64,000 bases of DNA from Eutrigla gurnardus (taxonomy: Eukaryota; Chordata; Actinopteri; Perciformes; Triglidae): positions 18,512,892-18,576,891 of the forward strand of contig OY741282.1 of assembly GCA_963514095.1 (NCBI GenBank). Direction: 5' to 3'. A program made the translations under genes and the position numbers. How positions within the stretch are numbered: the stretch's first letter is position 1; every line of letters begins with the position of its first letter. The notes under the pieces are model-generated. The model ran no database searches. It was not told the DNA's origin and saw nothing but the letters and a program-made list of their open reading frames with translations. Positions 21,451 to 33,330 of this stretch are shown one piece after another.

Positions 21451-22724
21451 CCCATTATGTCTCCTGCCTTCGGAGATCCATTAAGGGAAGTATCATTTTT
21501 AACAGTGGAATTGAGGGAGCAGCTAAAGCCGAGGAATGAACAAGTACCGTGTCTCCTGCGGGTCTTACTGTTGCTGAAATAAAGAAGGAATGCTTCCATG
21601 TGAAAAACCTCGCTATAATATGTTAAACAGGTCTGGACCACTCCTGAATTGTGTTCGTATCAAACCCTGAACCAGAAAAAGGTCTCTACCTGTCGTGCTT
21701 CGGCAGCGCGGCACTAACCGCCCCTGATTCAGTCAGACTGGATCTGTTTAAGGGCTGACTTCACCTTTCTTTTTGTCTGAGCGACGGTGTCATAGACCCG
21801 AAATGACAGCGGGGATCTGGAGAACGCCAAGCGCACGCTGCTCGAAGTGCAACAAAGATGTTTCATCATCAAAACCGAGCCGGATCAAATACAGTTGGGA
21901 CGATGCATCTTTAATGGTGCCAAGGCAGGCGTCGCGAAGCATTAGGTTTTAAAGGAATAATCCAGCCTTAGGTATTCTTACACTGCTCGTTACCATCAGC
22001 ATGACACCTCTGATGAGTGTTTGTGAAGGCACCTGTGTCATGTCAACCACCTTCGACTTCTATTGTTTGCGACTTTCTGTTCCCCTAAAGGCTTTCGACA
22101 AACCCCAGAGAACCAGAAGCGTTGATTCAAAAGTGTGAATAAGAGCATATAAATACAGCAAGCTTGCCAATTAGTACGTGCACGTTGGTCTATCATTGCT
22201 GTCATGTCCTTTATCCTAAATGAAGTTGCATGGGTACCTGGCATTCTAGCTCTTGTGGCTAGGGCGAAAGAGGAAAGAGGATATTGCAAGGGGGGGGCAA
22301 GCCAAATGGTTCAGCCCAGACTCCTCTCTCATTAGCAGCATCCTCCAGCTCCTCTTGAGGTCCGCCGGGTGTCCTGGAGCCTCATCGCAGTTGGACACGC
22401 CTGGAAAGGGGTTTGTCCCGATCAGATTCCCCTCGGATGTCTGACCCCCTTCTTCTTACGGTCATTTCCCAAAGATCATAACCACATGTGAGGGTAGGGA
22501 AGTAGACAAACCTAGACAATAGAGTACTAATGGCGCTGCGCCAATCCACCCCTCGAGCTCATGCTGCATCTCTTCTTAAAACGAGACCCTGAGATATTAC
22601 GTAATTAACTCGGGGCAGCAACTGAACTCCTAACCTCGGAGCTGCTGAATCTTGTCCCAAACTGTCCCAGTGTGTCATTGGTCACGGGTCGAGCCAGAAG
22701 AACCACATCATCAAAAAACACAGA

Positions 22725-22880
22725 GATTAGGCTTGGGAGGTATATATATACCAGGGTATATACAAATCCAGACGGCATGATTTTCAATACTTTCATAAAT
22801 ACAGGCGCTGCACTTTCTATGTGATGTATTGTAGTGAGCAGCATGTGCCACCAGGGGTCATCTCTATAGAGTAACAGGCA
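22725..22880. repeat. Dispersed fish repeat fragment
   Basis: It begins TTAGGCTTGGGAGGTATATA and continues through ATACCAGGGTATATAC to TGCCACCAGGGG. It is similar in wording to a common teleost repeat that starts GGCTTGGGCGGTATACC. The identification is from memory. Confidence 0.4.
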
Positions 22881-24409
22881 GCTGAGCTCAGAAAGATTGC
22901 AACTGAGTGTGGCCATCTTCTGTTGCCTTATGAAGCTTATAGTTTACAGTAGGGATGTCAGTTTTGGTTGATTTTTTTTTTAAAGAAAAAACACAAATTG
23001 ACTGCAGTGCTCCGTTGCGGCTGCCTTTTTTGAAGTGCTCCATCCAGTTTTTATGTATTTTGATGCAAGTTTGTGTTAATTGTGTTTTCTGTTGGCTTTG
23101 CTGATGTTTGTGTTGATGTTAGAGTTGCCGATTAGCTGAAATTTGTTCTTGTTTGATCGCCTCTCTAAAGGCCGATGAGATGATGCATCGACTCTAACTG
23201 AAATGTTCTTAGCGCTTGTTTGTCTGCTCTTTTAATGAGCATTGAGGCCCTTTCTTGAAAAGGTTATCTAAATGTAAGTTTTAAGTGCATAATTAGATGT
23301 TGTGCGTAAATGTTGCATTAATCAAATTTGCTTTTGGTTTGCTAGAAAAGCCTGTACACACTTAGTTAGTGTGACTATGCTGCTCAGGAAGAAGTCTTCA
23401 TGTTTCATACTATTTTCTCAGCGATCAACGTGAATAACACACATCTAGAGCCAAACAACACGGGCCCAGATATACAAGGAACAGAGTCAACAGCTGTTTT
23501 TATAAAAACAGAAGCACACATGCTGTTCAACACGATGTATTACATTAATCAAGGCAACAGCATGTTGTGACAAGCTGTTTCATTTATTTTTTGAAAACAA
23601 TGTGAGCAAATAGCTTCAAGCAGGTAAGGCAAACCTGCGAAATTGTGCTGAAGAAATTATGGATCTGGAGCATTAACTGTTATTTTAGCGAGAAGAAAAT
23701 AGACTTGTGATATGCTTCGAGGTGATTTAACATAAATTGTTCCTTTGGGTGATGGATGCCAGATGATTTCAATCTGTTTAAAAGGAAATCAGATAAAAGC
23801 ACCTAGTAGTTAGACTCAGATTATTCAATGCACTTCTTTCAGTTCAATCTCAGAGTAGATCTGCTTGATCCCATCTGAATGCTTTATTAATTAAGGTATG
23901 TCTTTTTTTAATAATTGCCTCTCCTGGTTTCTTTTTCTCTGAAATGTTCCATACTCACCACCAGAAGTGAATACATATATGCCATAAATTATCTTTCCCG
24001 CTCCACACTTGAACTTTTTGGAGTTTAACTTCTTTATGGGATAAAGAGATGAGTCCAATGAGCATATACCCCCCCCCCTCTTTTTTAATTTAAAGCACTA
24101 AACATTAATTTAGGAATCCACTCAACCACTCATTTGTCACGAAGTGGCAGACAATCGCCAGACGCTTCTCCGTGCCTCTCCACGCCTCCTTACCATTTGT
24201 TGTTGTCACTAGCTGTTGGATCCAGAGAAGGGTGCAGCCGTGCCTGTCTGACATGGAGATGCTACCGAGCGCCGGCACAGGTGTGCGGTTGCCAACGAGA
24301 GTCTCATGCAGAAACGGCTCTGACAGCTGTGTAATATCTTGCTAACCACTTTGAAACACAGACATCATTATACAGCATCATTTAAATAGCGCTACAAAAT
24401 GATGCAGAC

Positions 24410-24412
<3 letters not shown>

Positions 24413-24448
<36 letters not shown>
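24413..24448. repeat. GT microsatellite
   Basis: An uninterrupted GT run of about 36 bp, 190 bp before the SINE head. Confidence 0.9.
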
Positions 24449-24450
<2 letters not shown>

Positions 24451-24641
24451 CGCCGTTACGTAAGTGAATGAGAAGTTTCTACAAGTGAAGTGGGATGCAT
24501 GGCCTCTGAGGAGCCAAAATAACAAAGCAAGATTATTGGCTGGGAATACGAATGATGCTGTGGCCCAGATTGGAGGGAAAAACATGGGGGCGAAAACTGT
24601 TAACCCAGACGCCTGGAAAAGAAGCGCAACTCGCCTCTTCA

Positions 24642-26497
24642 GGGCTGCATGGTGGTGTAGTGGGTCCCGGGTTCGATTCCAGGGTTCGATTCCAGGGTTG
24701 GGTTCCTTCTGTGTGGAGTTTGCATGTTCTCCCCGTGTAAGCATGGGTTCTCTCCAGGTTCTCCCGGTTCTCCCAAAGTCCAAAGACATGCAGGATGGGG
24801 ACGTCTGTCTCTACATGTCGGCCCTGTGATAGACTGGTTACCTGTCTGTCTCTACATGTCTCCCTGTGATAGACTGGTTACCTGTCTGTCTCTACATGTC
24901 GGCCCTGTGATAGACTGGTTACCTGTCTGTCTCTACATGTCAGCCCTGTGATAGACTGGTTACCTGTCTGTCTCTACATGTCAGCCCTGTGATAGACTGG
25001 TTACCTGTCTGTCTCTACATGTCTCCCCGTGATAGACTGGTTACCTGTCTGTCTCTACATGTCAGCCCTGTGATAGACTGGTTACCTGTCTGTCTCTACA
25101 TGTCGGCCCTGTGATAGACTGGTTGTCTGTCTGTCTCTACATGTCAGCCCTGTGATAGACTGGTTACCTGTCTGTCTCTACATGTCAGCCCTGGTTACCT
25201 GTCTGTCTCTACATGTCTCCCTGTGATAGACTGGTTACCTGTCTGTCTCTACATGTCAGCCCTGGTTACCTGTCTGTCTCTACATGTCTCCATGTGATCA
25301 ACTGGTTACCTGTCTGTCTCTACATGTCAGCCCTGTGATAGACTGGTTACCTGTCTGTCTCTACATGTCTCCCTGTGATAGACTGGTTACCTGTCTGTCT
25401 CTACATGTCGGCCCTGTGATAGACTGGTTACCTGTCTGTCTCTACATGTCAGCCCTGGTTACCTGTCTGTCTCTACATGTCTCCCTGTGATAGACTGGTT
25501 ACCTGTCTGTCTCTACATGTCAGCCCTGGTTACCTGTCTGCCTCTACATGTCTCCATGTGATCAACTGGTTACCTGTCTGTCTCTACATGTCAGCCCTGT
25601 GATAGACTGGTTACCTGTCTGTCTCTACATGTCTCCCTGTGATAGACTGGTTACCTGTCTGTCTCTACATGTCGGCCCTGTGATAGACTGGTTACCTGTC
25701 TGTCTCTACATGTCAGCCCTGTGATAGACTGGTTACCTGTCTGTCTCTACATGTCAGCTCTGGTTACCTGTCTGTCTCTACATGTCTCCCTGTGATAGAC
25801 TGGTTACCTGTCTGTCTCTACATGTCAGCCCTGTGATAGACTGGTTACCTGTCTGTCTCTACATGTCGGCCCTGTGATAGACTGGTTACCTGTCTGTCTC
25901 TACATGTCAGCCCTGTGATAGACTGGTTACCTGTCTGTCTCTACATGTCAGCCCTGGTTACCTGTCTGTCTCTACATGCCAGCCCTGTGATAGACTGGTA
26001 ACCTGTCTGTCTCTACATGTGATAGACTGGTTACCTGTCTGTCTCTACATGTCAGCCCTGTGATAGACTGATTACCTGTCTGTCTCTACATGTCTCCCTG
26101 TGATAGACTGGTTACCTGTCTGTCTCTACATGTCTCCCTGTGATAGACTGGTTACCTGTCTGTCTCTACATGTCAGCCCTGTGATAGACTGGTTACCTGT
26201 CTGTCTCTACATGTCTCCCTGTGATAGACTGATTACCTGTCTGTCTCTACATGTCTCCCTGTGATAGACTGATTACCTGTCTGTCTCTACATGTCTCCCT
26301 GTGATAGACTGATTACCTGTCTGTCTCTACATGTCTCCCTGTGATAGACTGATTACCTGTCTGTCTCTACATGTCTCCCTGTGATAGACTGGTTACCTGT
26401 CCAGGTGAACCCTGCCTTCGCCCAATGACAGCTGGGATCGGCTCCAACCCCCCCGTGACCCTGAATACAGGATAAGTGGTAGACGATGGATGGATGG
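24642..26497 (+). mobile_element. tRNA-derived SINE with an internally expanded minisatellite
   Basis: The head has a box-A-like TGGTGTAGTGG (24649-24663 area) and a box-B-like GGTTCGATTCC, the latter duplicated (GGTTCGATTCCAGGGTTCGA), as in RNA polymerase III promoters of tRNA-derived SINEs. It continues with GTGTGGAGTTTGCATGTTCT and CCAAAGACATGCAGG. The tail (26395-26497) reads CCTGTCCAGGTGAACCC ... CCTTCGCCCAATGACAGCTG ... GATAAGTGGTAGACGATGG and ends in a TGGATGGATGG tract. Head and tail match a widespread teleost SINE whose usual length is a few hundred bp. Here the segment between them is replaced by a 1.6-kb tandem array. An 8-bp direct repeat AACTCGCC lies at 24628-24635 and 26502-26509, compatible with a target-site duplication, although a few bases separate it from the element ends. 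Confidence 0.75.
24803..26400 (+). repeat. 40/41/31-bp minisatellite, about 40 copies
   Basis: The unit is TGTCTGTCTCTACATGTC followed by AGCCCTGTGATAGACTGG and TTACC. Three unit classes alternate: 41 bp with CAGCCC or CGGCCC, 40 bp with CTCCC, and 31 bp in which the ten bases around TGATAGACTG are deleted. The last units toward 26,400 share a GGTTACC to GATTACC change, so that end was amplified most recently. The unit is SINE-internal sequence (CAGCCCTGTGATAGACTGG is part of the usual SINE body). Confidence 0.9.
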
Positions 26498-29400
26498 TTG
26501 GAACTCGCCACGATTTACAAGCTCGCAATGGCAGTTTGCAGGTTTCCACCTGTCTGAGAGTTGCTTGTTCGGGGGGTTCACTAACAGTCCCGATTCGTAT
26601 ATTTGGCAAGGTGTTTACTCACAGCTGTCGAGTCTCCTCGGCACCCTGCGTCCAGCTTCAGCAGGGGATTTAGTATTAGCTTTGAGGAGAGCAAAAAAAA
26701 AAAAACCTGCAGCGGTGTGAGTGGATCATTATGGGAGCCACGTCTCATGCTGTAGTCCGACGGCCCTCGCTGTGGTGCAAATGCTGACAGGATGGAATTA
26801 AACCCAGTTTGAGCACTGAAGGAAGGCTGTGGCCATGAGAGTTTTTTCTTTCTTTTTGTTGTTCAAAGCAGACATCACAGCGGTCCGTTATGAGGTCCGT
26901 CTCCAGCAAAGCGTCCGTCGTTGCATCAACTTTCAAAGGGTTGCTAGACTTGGGGGTGAATTGAATTCCTAATACTCAGGACTTATTTAGAACGTGTTGC
27001 TTTTTGTGTGTGTGTGAACAGGTTTAGCAGTACTTGTGAGGACTGGTGTCGCGGCCTAGCTTGTGAAGACATTTGTTGCTAAACATTACATTTATTACAT
27101 TACATAAGAGTGGTATTGATCTCATCAAAACAGCTTTTACATTGCCCACAAAATATAAATATGTGATCAAATTATGTCTGAAGGACATCTATGTCTGTTT
27201 TATATTGTTTTTATGTGGATGTTGAAGTATTTGGAGGGACCAGGACTGTCGGTCTAAAGGGATTCTACCACTTTTGTCCACAGGGACCACCAAAATCAAA
27301 GCTTTAAATAGCTTTGTACAATCTGTCTCGATCAGAAAATAATTGTAAAAACGGAGGAGGGTCATAGGTGATTCATTCCCTACTGCACTCGGAAGTACAA
27401 AATGAAATTCATGCATTACTGTGGACACAGGCACGACTTACAGCCTCCTGCCGTTTGTTGACTCATTTCATTTGTCCCAAGGACCCACTTCTGTATTTCT
27501 TCCTCTTTCCTCTAATTCCCTATTTCTCCTCGACGTCCACAGCGCCTGATGCAATGTGCTGGCATCCACTCATTAAAGCCAAAGTCAATAGGAAGACGAA
27601 GGAGGGGGCGAAATGATTTGCACAGGACCGTGGGAGTGAGTTTCACGAGCAGCCAGGTACCCCGGGGTGAGACGGGAAGGAAATTGGATCTGGAGGGAAT
27701 GAGAGTGGGTCCACGTGAAGTCGCATATTACGACAGATCAGTGCAGAGAGGTGGGCTATCACTCATTACTGAGCTGCTGTGCAACAGGACAAACTCAGCT
27801 GGGGTCTCCAACGAAGGTGGCGGTAACTGGCTGAGCCACGTAGTGCGTGGGCGGGATTCGCCGCCGGAGTCCTGATTCTGCATCGACGCCACGTCTTGTA
27901 GGGAAAAAAAAAAAGGCAACACAGCTTTCATGGTGTCGTCAGCATCTGTGTGGACATTAGGTTCTTTATAATCTCACGTATCTCTGTGAGAGCGTTGGAA
28001 CACAAGCGCCATGTTTTTCTTTTTTAACTGTAAATAAAAGGAAAATATTTGCTTTGACACAAATAGCTTTTGTGCCGCGGCCCACATGGTCCTCTCGGTC
28101 AGTGCATTATTAATGATGATGTGCTGCGATAACAAGGCACGTGTCCAGTACTGCAGAGGTCTGCAATGTTTTCAGGTCAAGGACCCCCAAGGACCCCCTA
28201 TTACATATTATATACACTATATAACTGTTCCTTATTAAACCGGGTCAATGATGATGTGTTGTGCAGCCTATAGTGCCATGTATAACAGTACTTTGTAATG
28301 ATGGATGTATAGGAATAATTCAGATTCATATTTTAATTTGATTTTGGAAATCACAATTTCTCAACATAATATTAAACAAACAGGAAGATTTAGATTTGCG
28401 TATATATATATAATAATTTCGGGCTTTTGCTACCAATATCATTGTGCTCATAATTTCAAATAACCAAACAGCTGTTTGAGTCCTCGCTGCATTCATTTTC
28501 CTTGTCTTTCAGTTTCTGGAGGAAGGAAAAAAACAAAAAAAATGGAGGTGTACAAAATATTTGTCGTTTTGGTTCAGCGGAGAGAGTAGAAGGTTTGCAG
28601 AGAAGGTTATCATCCTGACACACTCCTCGGCTCCAGGATGCAAATTGGACCTGTGCAGCTCGGTGCCAGTATCCTTGTAATTTTCAATTGAGCTCATTTA
28701 GGCGTAAACTGGCCTCGGAGAGAGAATGAGGCTGGGGAACACGCAACGAGCTGGATGCCAAGTCACAAAGAATTCAGCACCTGATTCTCTCAGCTAGGAC
28801 AGATGGCGGAATTGCAGCATGGTGGCATAAACAAGCACAGAGACGGGAGAGAGGAACAACACACACACACACACACACACACCCATATCAGTGTTCCCTT
28901 AGGCGTGTGGCCAAGAAACGCAATGTTTCATAAGGATTAAAGTCTCCGTATGAAACCTGTGACTGAACATGAGACGTCGGATCACGAAGCGGTGCCAAAA
29001 CAGCTGTCAGGCGCCGGCGCTGAGTCACGGTTCCTGTCCACGGGCCGTTTGTTCTGTCATACGATACGAGGGATGTAAAACCCGGCATGTTCCATTAATC
29101 CTCCCCCGCTTGAACGTCACGGGGCCGCCGAGGGGCCGGACTTCCTGTGCCGATGGCATCCACGCGGCTCGTCATTCCCCAGAGATGGTTACTGTAGTTT
29201 TAGGATCATTATGGATTTCATATCCTCTCTCAAATGTGTGTCGGCATTAGATGTACCCTGCTTAAGCCCCTCGGTTTCTCAGGGCCAGTGTTAATCTATC
29301 AATACTTAGATTTGTCTCCCCTCTCTCCCATGATCCATGGTGATAAACAGAGCTAATAAAGGCACGGGCAGACAGAAGCTGGCGATAACACATTATCCTC

Positions 29401-32400
29401 GCCATCTAATCCCCCTTCTAATTAGAGATGTTGATTTTCAACCAAGAAAAAAAAAACAAGGAAAATTGAAAAGTCAGACAAAAGACATCCATTATTTTAA
29501 CGTATTAATCAGTCAAATAAAGGCCCATGCTGGTGGATTTGTGTGTTTGAGACCATTAATAACACATACACACACACACACACACACTGTTTTCCAAAGT
29601 TTGAAGCTTGATTTCATTCCTTCCAGGCAAGACATTGGTTTCATTTCAGTACTTCAGAAAACCTCATTAACTTGGAGATAAATTAAAAATGGCTTGTAAT
29701 AGATAATCCATCACAGTGAAGTTAGATTTTAATTTTTTTCGTGTGAGAGGTAAGGCCGTTAGGAATGTCTCCCTATTGGACCATTCACAGACACACAAGA
29801 CCTCAGGCTAACCTTTTTAAAAAATGCATTTGTCGATATTTCTTTGATTTGCATCATGGTAACCATGGTAACATGGTAATCATGGCCCAGAGAGAGTAGA
29901 CATTAACTTCAAACAGCAGACGGACAACGTTAGCAACATAATGGCTGGAGGAGACCAAAACGGAGCTAAGAGGGGAAATCAATCCAATTTACCTTTTAAA
30001 TGAATGCTAATGTTGCTCCACATCTGCTGGACAATGTGCTTAGCATGGTTATGTATTTTTAAAACTGTTTTCTTTGGATTTTTATTTTCAATAAAGTGGT
30101 CTGTTTTTTTGTGGTACAATATCGAAAATATCTCCATCAATTTTGCTGGCGGGAATTTATGGAAAAGATGATCAAAAGAATAATCACGAATGAAGAAACA
30201 GAGAAAGGAACAAAAAAAAGACATTAAAAATGACAGAAAATGTCTGTGTTGATCCGGAGAAGGCTGTTTTTTGTTTTTAATCTTCTCACTTGATTGCATC
30301 ACCGTCTCTGAATCGGCTTCAGTGTGAAGGTAGCATCATTTTTGTATTTGTGTGTGTGTGTTGTCACTTTTTGAGGTACAGGAGGCAAAAGTATGAAGAT
30401 GACATCATCTACTCCCATCACTCACCCTTCCTCCTCATAATCTCGGCACGCTCCGTCCGTCCACTTTCTCTGGCTCGCCTATTTTGTCTTTGGGTGAACA
30501 TGAATTGCTCTGCCTAAATGTAAATCCCTCCCTCTGTCCTCTTACGACGTCTCCTCTTCCCTCTGGCTCTTTGTTTACCTTCCCCATCCCTATTCCCCTA
30601 TGTCGTTTTATACACCACCCACCAATTTTCTTTCCCTCCTCTTTTATATTCCATCACTCGCTGCCTCTTCTCGTCTTCCTCTGTGTGTGTGCTCGGACAT
30701 CATCGTCCTCCTCTCCCTTCATAAGCAAGCAAGCTGAGGAAGGTGTTTGTACGTCTCAGAGGATGCTAATGATGTTTTAATAACTCCCGACTAAAATAGA
30801 AAGAGGCATTCAGGGTATAAACAAAAAAAAAAAAGGTAAATGTGGTTTTAGCTTTTAGTGGACACATTTGTCGTACATTTTCAATATAAGAGCTGAGATC
30901 CCATGAGTTGCATTTTTTCGTGACCTGGAAAAGCGTGGCAGCTACATTTCAAAAGAAGCTGCTGTGTGAATTTCACAAGTTAACTTGCCCGAGCTGCTGA
31001 TGTTGTGAAGATACTTTGCTGAGCCCGGAGAACAGACGGGGGGATAGTAAATGGCCTAATGAAGGCTTTTGAGGCGTTACTTTAGCAAACTCTGTCTGGC
31101 TCCCGCTCTCCTTCGCCATGGTTACAAATTGAAGCACATTTACTTCTGGACAAATCTCTTCTCAAAGCCTGGCCGACGCCCAGTGTCAAGTTATAAAAGT
31201 TTTATTGAAATATGAAGAGATTGATCTCTAATTGGCTCTGCTTTGCAGTAAAAGCACTCCCAATGACTTACGACGGATGGACGGTAACAGGAAACACGGA
31301 TCAGAGTTGTCAAAAGGTAAAAGTGTGGGAGGCAAACATTCTCTCAATAAACCAGAATGGGCATTCCTTTTTCTAGCGTCACGGCTTTGATCTCTTTCCC
31401 CTACAATTGAAAGACTCGACTCCCCCATTTGTTTCCTATTTCTTTTGTTGATGGAGTGGCAGAGAGGCCCAGAGGTGATGTTGTCAACAACACATTCCAA
31501 CCCAGTCTAATGACAGATCGTGCAAAAAGAAGCTGAAATTGAAATCAATTGATTTGTGTACACGGAGAGGAATTTTTATTTTTCTTCGTGTTGCTCAGGA
31601 AGACAATAATGCCACAATATATTTTTTTTGTAATGGCTAACAAATTAAACACAGGGCCATGCAAAGGTCAGAGCTAGTGATGTGGTATGTAATATTGAGA
31701 AAGACTTATTGACTCAAACAAAAACAGGACATTCAACCAGACGGCGTTTCTCAAAGCTCTGTTTTTCTTCTTTTCTTCAACCCCAACTACGTAGTTTTAT
31801 TGCCAAAACCTTCACATTTTTGCTTCCTAATTGAAATACATTGGTTTGAAAGACGTGCTTGGCGACACAAAATAAATGGACAATTACTTCCCATGTACAG
31901 AAATAATTAGACTTGCCAAATTCCAACCCTTGGTCAGTGGACTTTGGCTTCAAACGTCCTGCAGTTCAACAACAATAACGTGGATCACGGTTCTATCAAT
32001 CTCAGGCAGCATTCTGTGTATGGACCCGGCGCCAGTGTAAAGCGGCGTGCCAGCCGAGAGCAGCATTAGCACACAATGGAGCTTAACGAAGGCAGCGGAT
32101 CGTCCTCTGGGGAAACGGAGCTTCCCAGACTACTTGGATGAAAGCTGCAGCGTCTACAGCTGAGGGAAAAGCTCAAGTTACCCCGAGGCGGAGAGGTCCA
32201 CTCTCACTCAAATCCTCCTCTCCTCACCAAATGCACCATTATCTGGCTTTAAAAAGGGTTGATGTCTCTCTTCCTGTCAGTGAGTGTGAGATGGGGTTGT
32301 AAACTAGGGGGATGAATGGGATGCATGTTGACTATTTGGCATGACACCCATGGTCAAGTATAAGAATAGTACTTATTTATGCGGTTTAAGATGCATACTA

Positions 32401-32584
32401 CCCTTAGGGGAACCATTCACATTGGCTAAAACTGACCATTTGCAACAGTGATTGTCCAATCATAGCTCAGTGTACAACTATAGGCACAGTAGGCCTGTCA
32501 AGCTTTGGATTTCCTAACATTATGATTTGTTTCCTAAAAAACAAACGAAGGGAAGGAACTAAACCAACAAGCCCTCCAACTCAT
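26498..32584. other. Intergenic region
   Basis: No gene is recognised. A fragment at about 28,170-28,215 (GGTCAAGGACCCCCAAGG ... CCCCCTATTACATAT) resembles a dispersed fish repeat. CA runs occur at about 28,860-28,883 and 29,567-29,587. An X-box motif is listed separately. The block at about 31,030-31,240 is complex sequence that could be regulatory. Open frames are short and featureless. Confidence 0.6.
29859..29872. promoter_or_regulatory. X-box (RFX) motif
   Basis: GTAACCATGGTAAC matches the RFX consensus GTNRCC-N2-RGYAAC at every position and is a near-palindrome. It is followed by a second half site (ATGGTAAT). It stands in intergenic DNA 16 kb upstream of olfm1 exon A, so the target gene is unknown. 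Confidence 0.4.
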
Positions 32585-32840
32585 ACGACCAAATAGGTCG
32601 TGTGTCACGTCCTCAAATACGACCTCTGGGAGCGTATTGCGGAGATTCTTCCGCAACGATAGTAGTGGTTAATGTTAGGGTTAGGTCGACGTGTGGAGGG
32701 GGTCTCTGCCGATGATTGACGGGGGGCGATCGTCTGAGACACCGGAGTGTCGATATTTACTTGACCGCTAGAGGGCGCGCTATTTTGAAACGTAACATAT
32801 GGTCGTAATTCGGTGCTTGACACACGACCTATGTGGTCGT
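32585..32840. mobile_element. MITE-like element with hairpin terminal repeats, 256 bp
   Basis: The left end (32585-32607) and right end (32818-32840) are inverted copies of 23 bp with one mismatch. Each terminal repeat is itself a hairpin: ACGACC-AAATA-GGTCGT on the left and ACGACC-TATGT-GGTCGT on the right. Similarity extends weakly inward to about 40 bp (TACGACC). No coding capacity and no clear target-site duplication were found. Confidence 0.7.
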
Positions 32841-32944
32841 TTTCTCGAGGAGGACAGTCTGAACTAAACAGGTAATGGGTGTGGTGTCTCCCCTTCATTG
32901 TGAGATCAATGAGGCACAAACCAATTAGTCATTAATGGTTAAAA

Positions 32945-33330
32945 GCTGACTGTATATAAGAAGTGGACGTAGTCATGGTGAAGTTACCCACCAACTTTTG
33001 GACTACACTTTTGAAGCTTTGAGTTAAGCATTTTGGCCGTCACCATCTTGGAAGGAAGTGACCATATTTGGACTGTGGAGGAGCGACGGGTGGATCTGAC
33101 AAACACAAACAGCAGAGCAACATCCTTATTGGATCTGGATTCATCTGGCTTCTGGCATTCAATAATTCAAAGCAAACTGTATAGCTCAGTGTTCAGAAGT
33201 CATCTTAGTAGCTGATTGTAGCGACTTGTGAAGGTAGCCACGCCCTAAAACATACCCTGTCTCATCATCTATTTTACTCTAAATGGGAGAATCATTTACT
33301 AAATGAACAGGTGTAGAATTTTCCAGACCT
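32945..33330 (-). repeat. Inverted copy of the 18.3-kb repeat family
   Basis: GACTGTATATAAGAAGTGGA followed by CGTAGTCATGGTGA is the reverse complement of the 18.7-18.8 kb signature. Farther on, GGTAGCCACGCCCTAAAACA and TCATTTACTAAATGAAC agree with the same family read on the minus strand. It begins about 105 bp after the MITE. Confidence 0.65.

Larger units (their letters stand above)
12021..24641. other. Intergenic region, col5a1 side
   Basis: I find no spliced or intact coding sequence in these 12.6 kb. Open frames are short, lack domain features and do not connect by splice sites. The region holds dispersed repeats (listed separately), poly-C and poly-A runs, and long AT-rich blocks with homeodomain and octamer-like cores. 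I detect no ficolin-like fibrinogen domain. No tRNA, rRNA or known miRNA hairpin is recognised. Confidence 0.7.

Noticed and set aside
24642..24700. Possible tRNA gene (box A and box B words)
   Set aside because: The boxes belong to a SINE head; no acceptor-stem pairing or full cloverleaf can be drawn, and the box B is duplicated.
24724..25490. Open frames with repeated HVGPVIDWLPVCLYMS
   Set aside because: These are translations of the 40/41-bp minisatellite; the repeated peptide results from the array and not from a coding gene.
24803..26400. CRISPR-like array
   Set aside because: Units are contiguous with no unique spacers, in a vertebrate genome; it is a minisatellite.
24628..26509. hAT transposon suggested by the 8-bp direct repeats and a CAGGG start
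   Set aside because: No complementary inverted repeat (CCCTG) occurs at the right end, which instead finishes in the GGATGG tail of a SINE.
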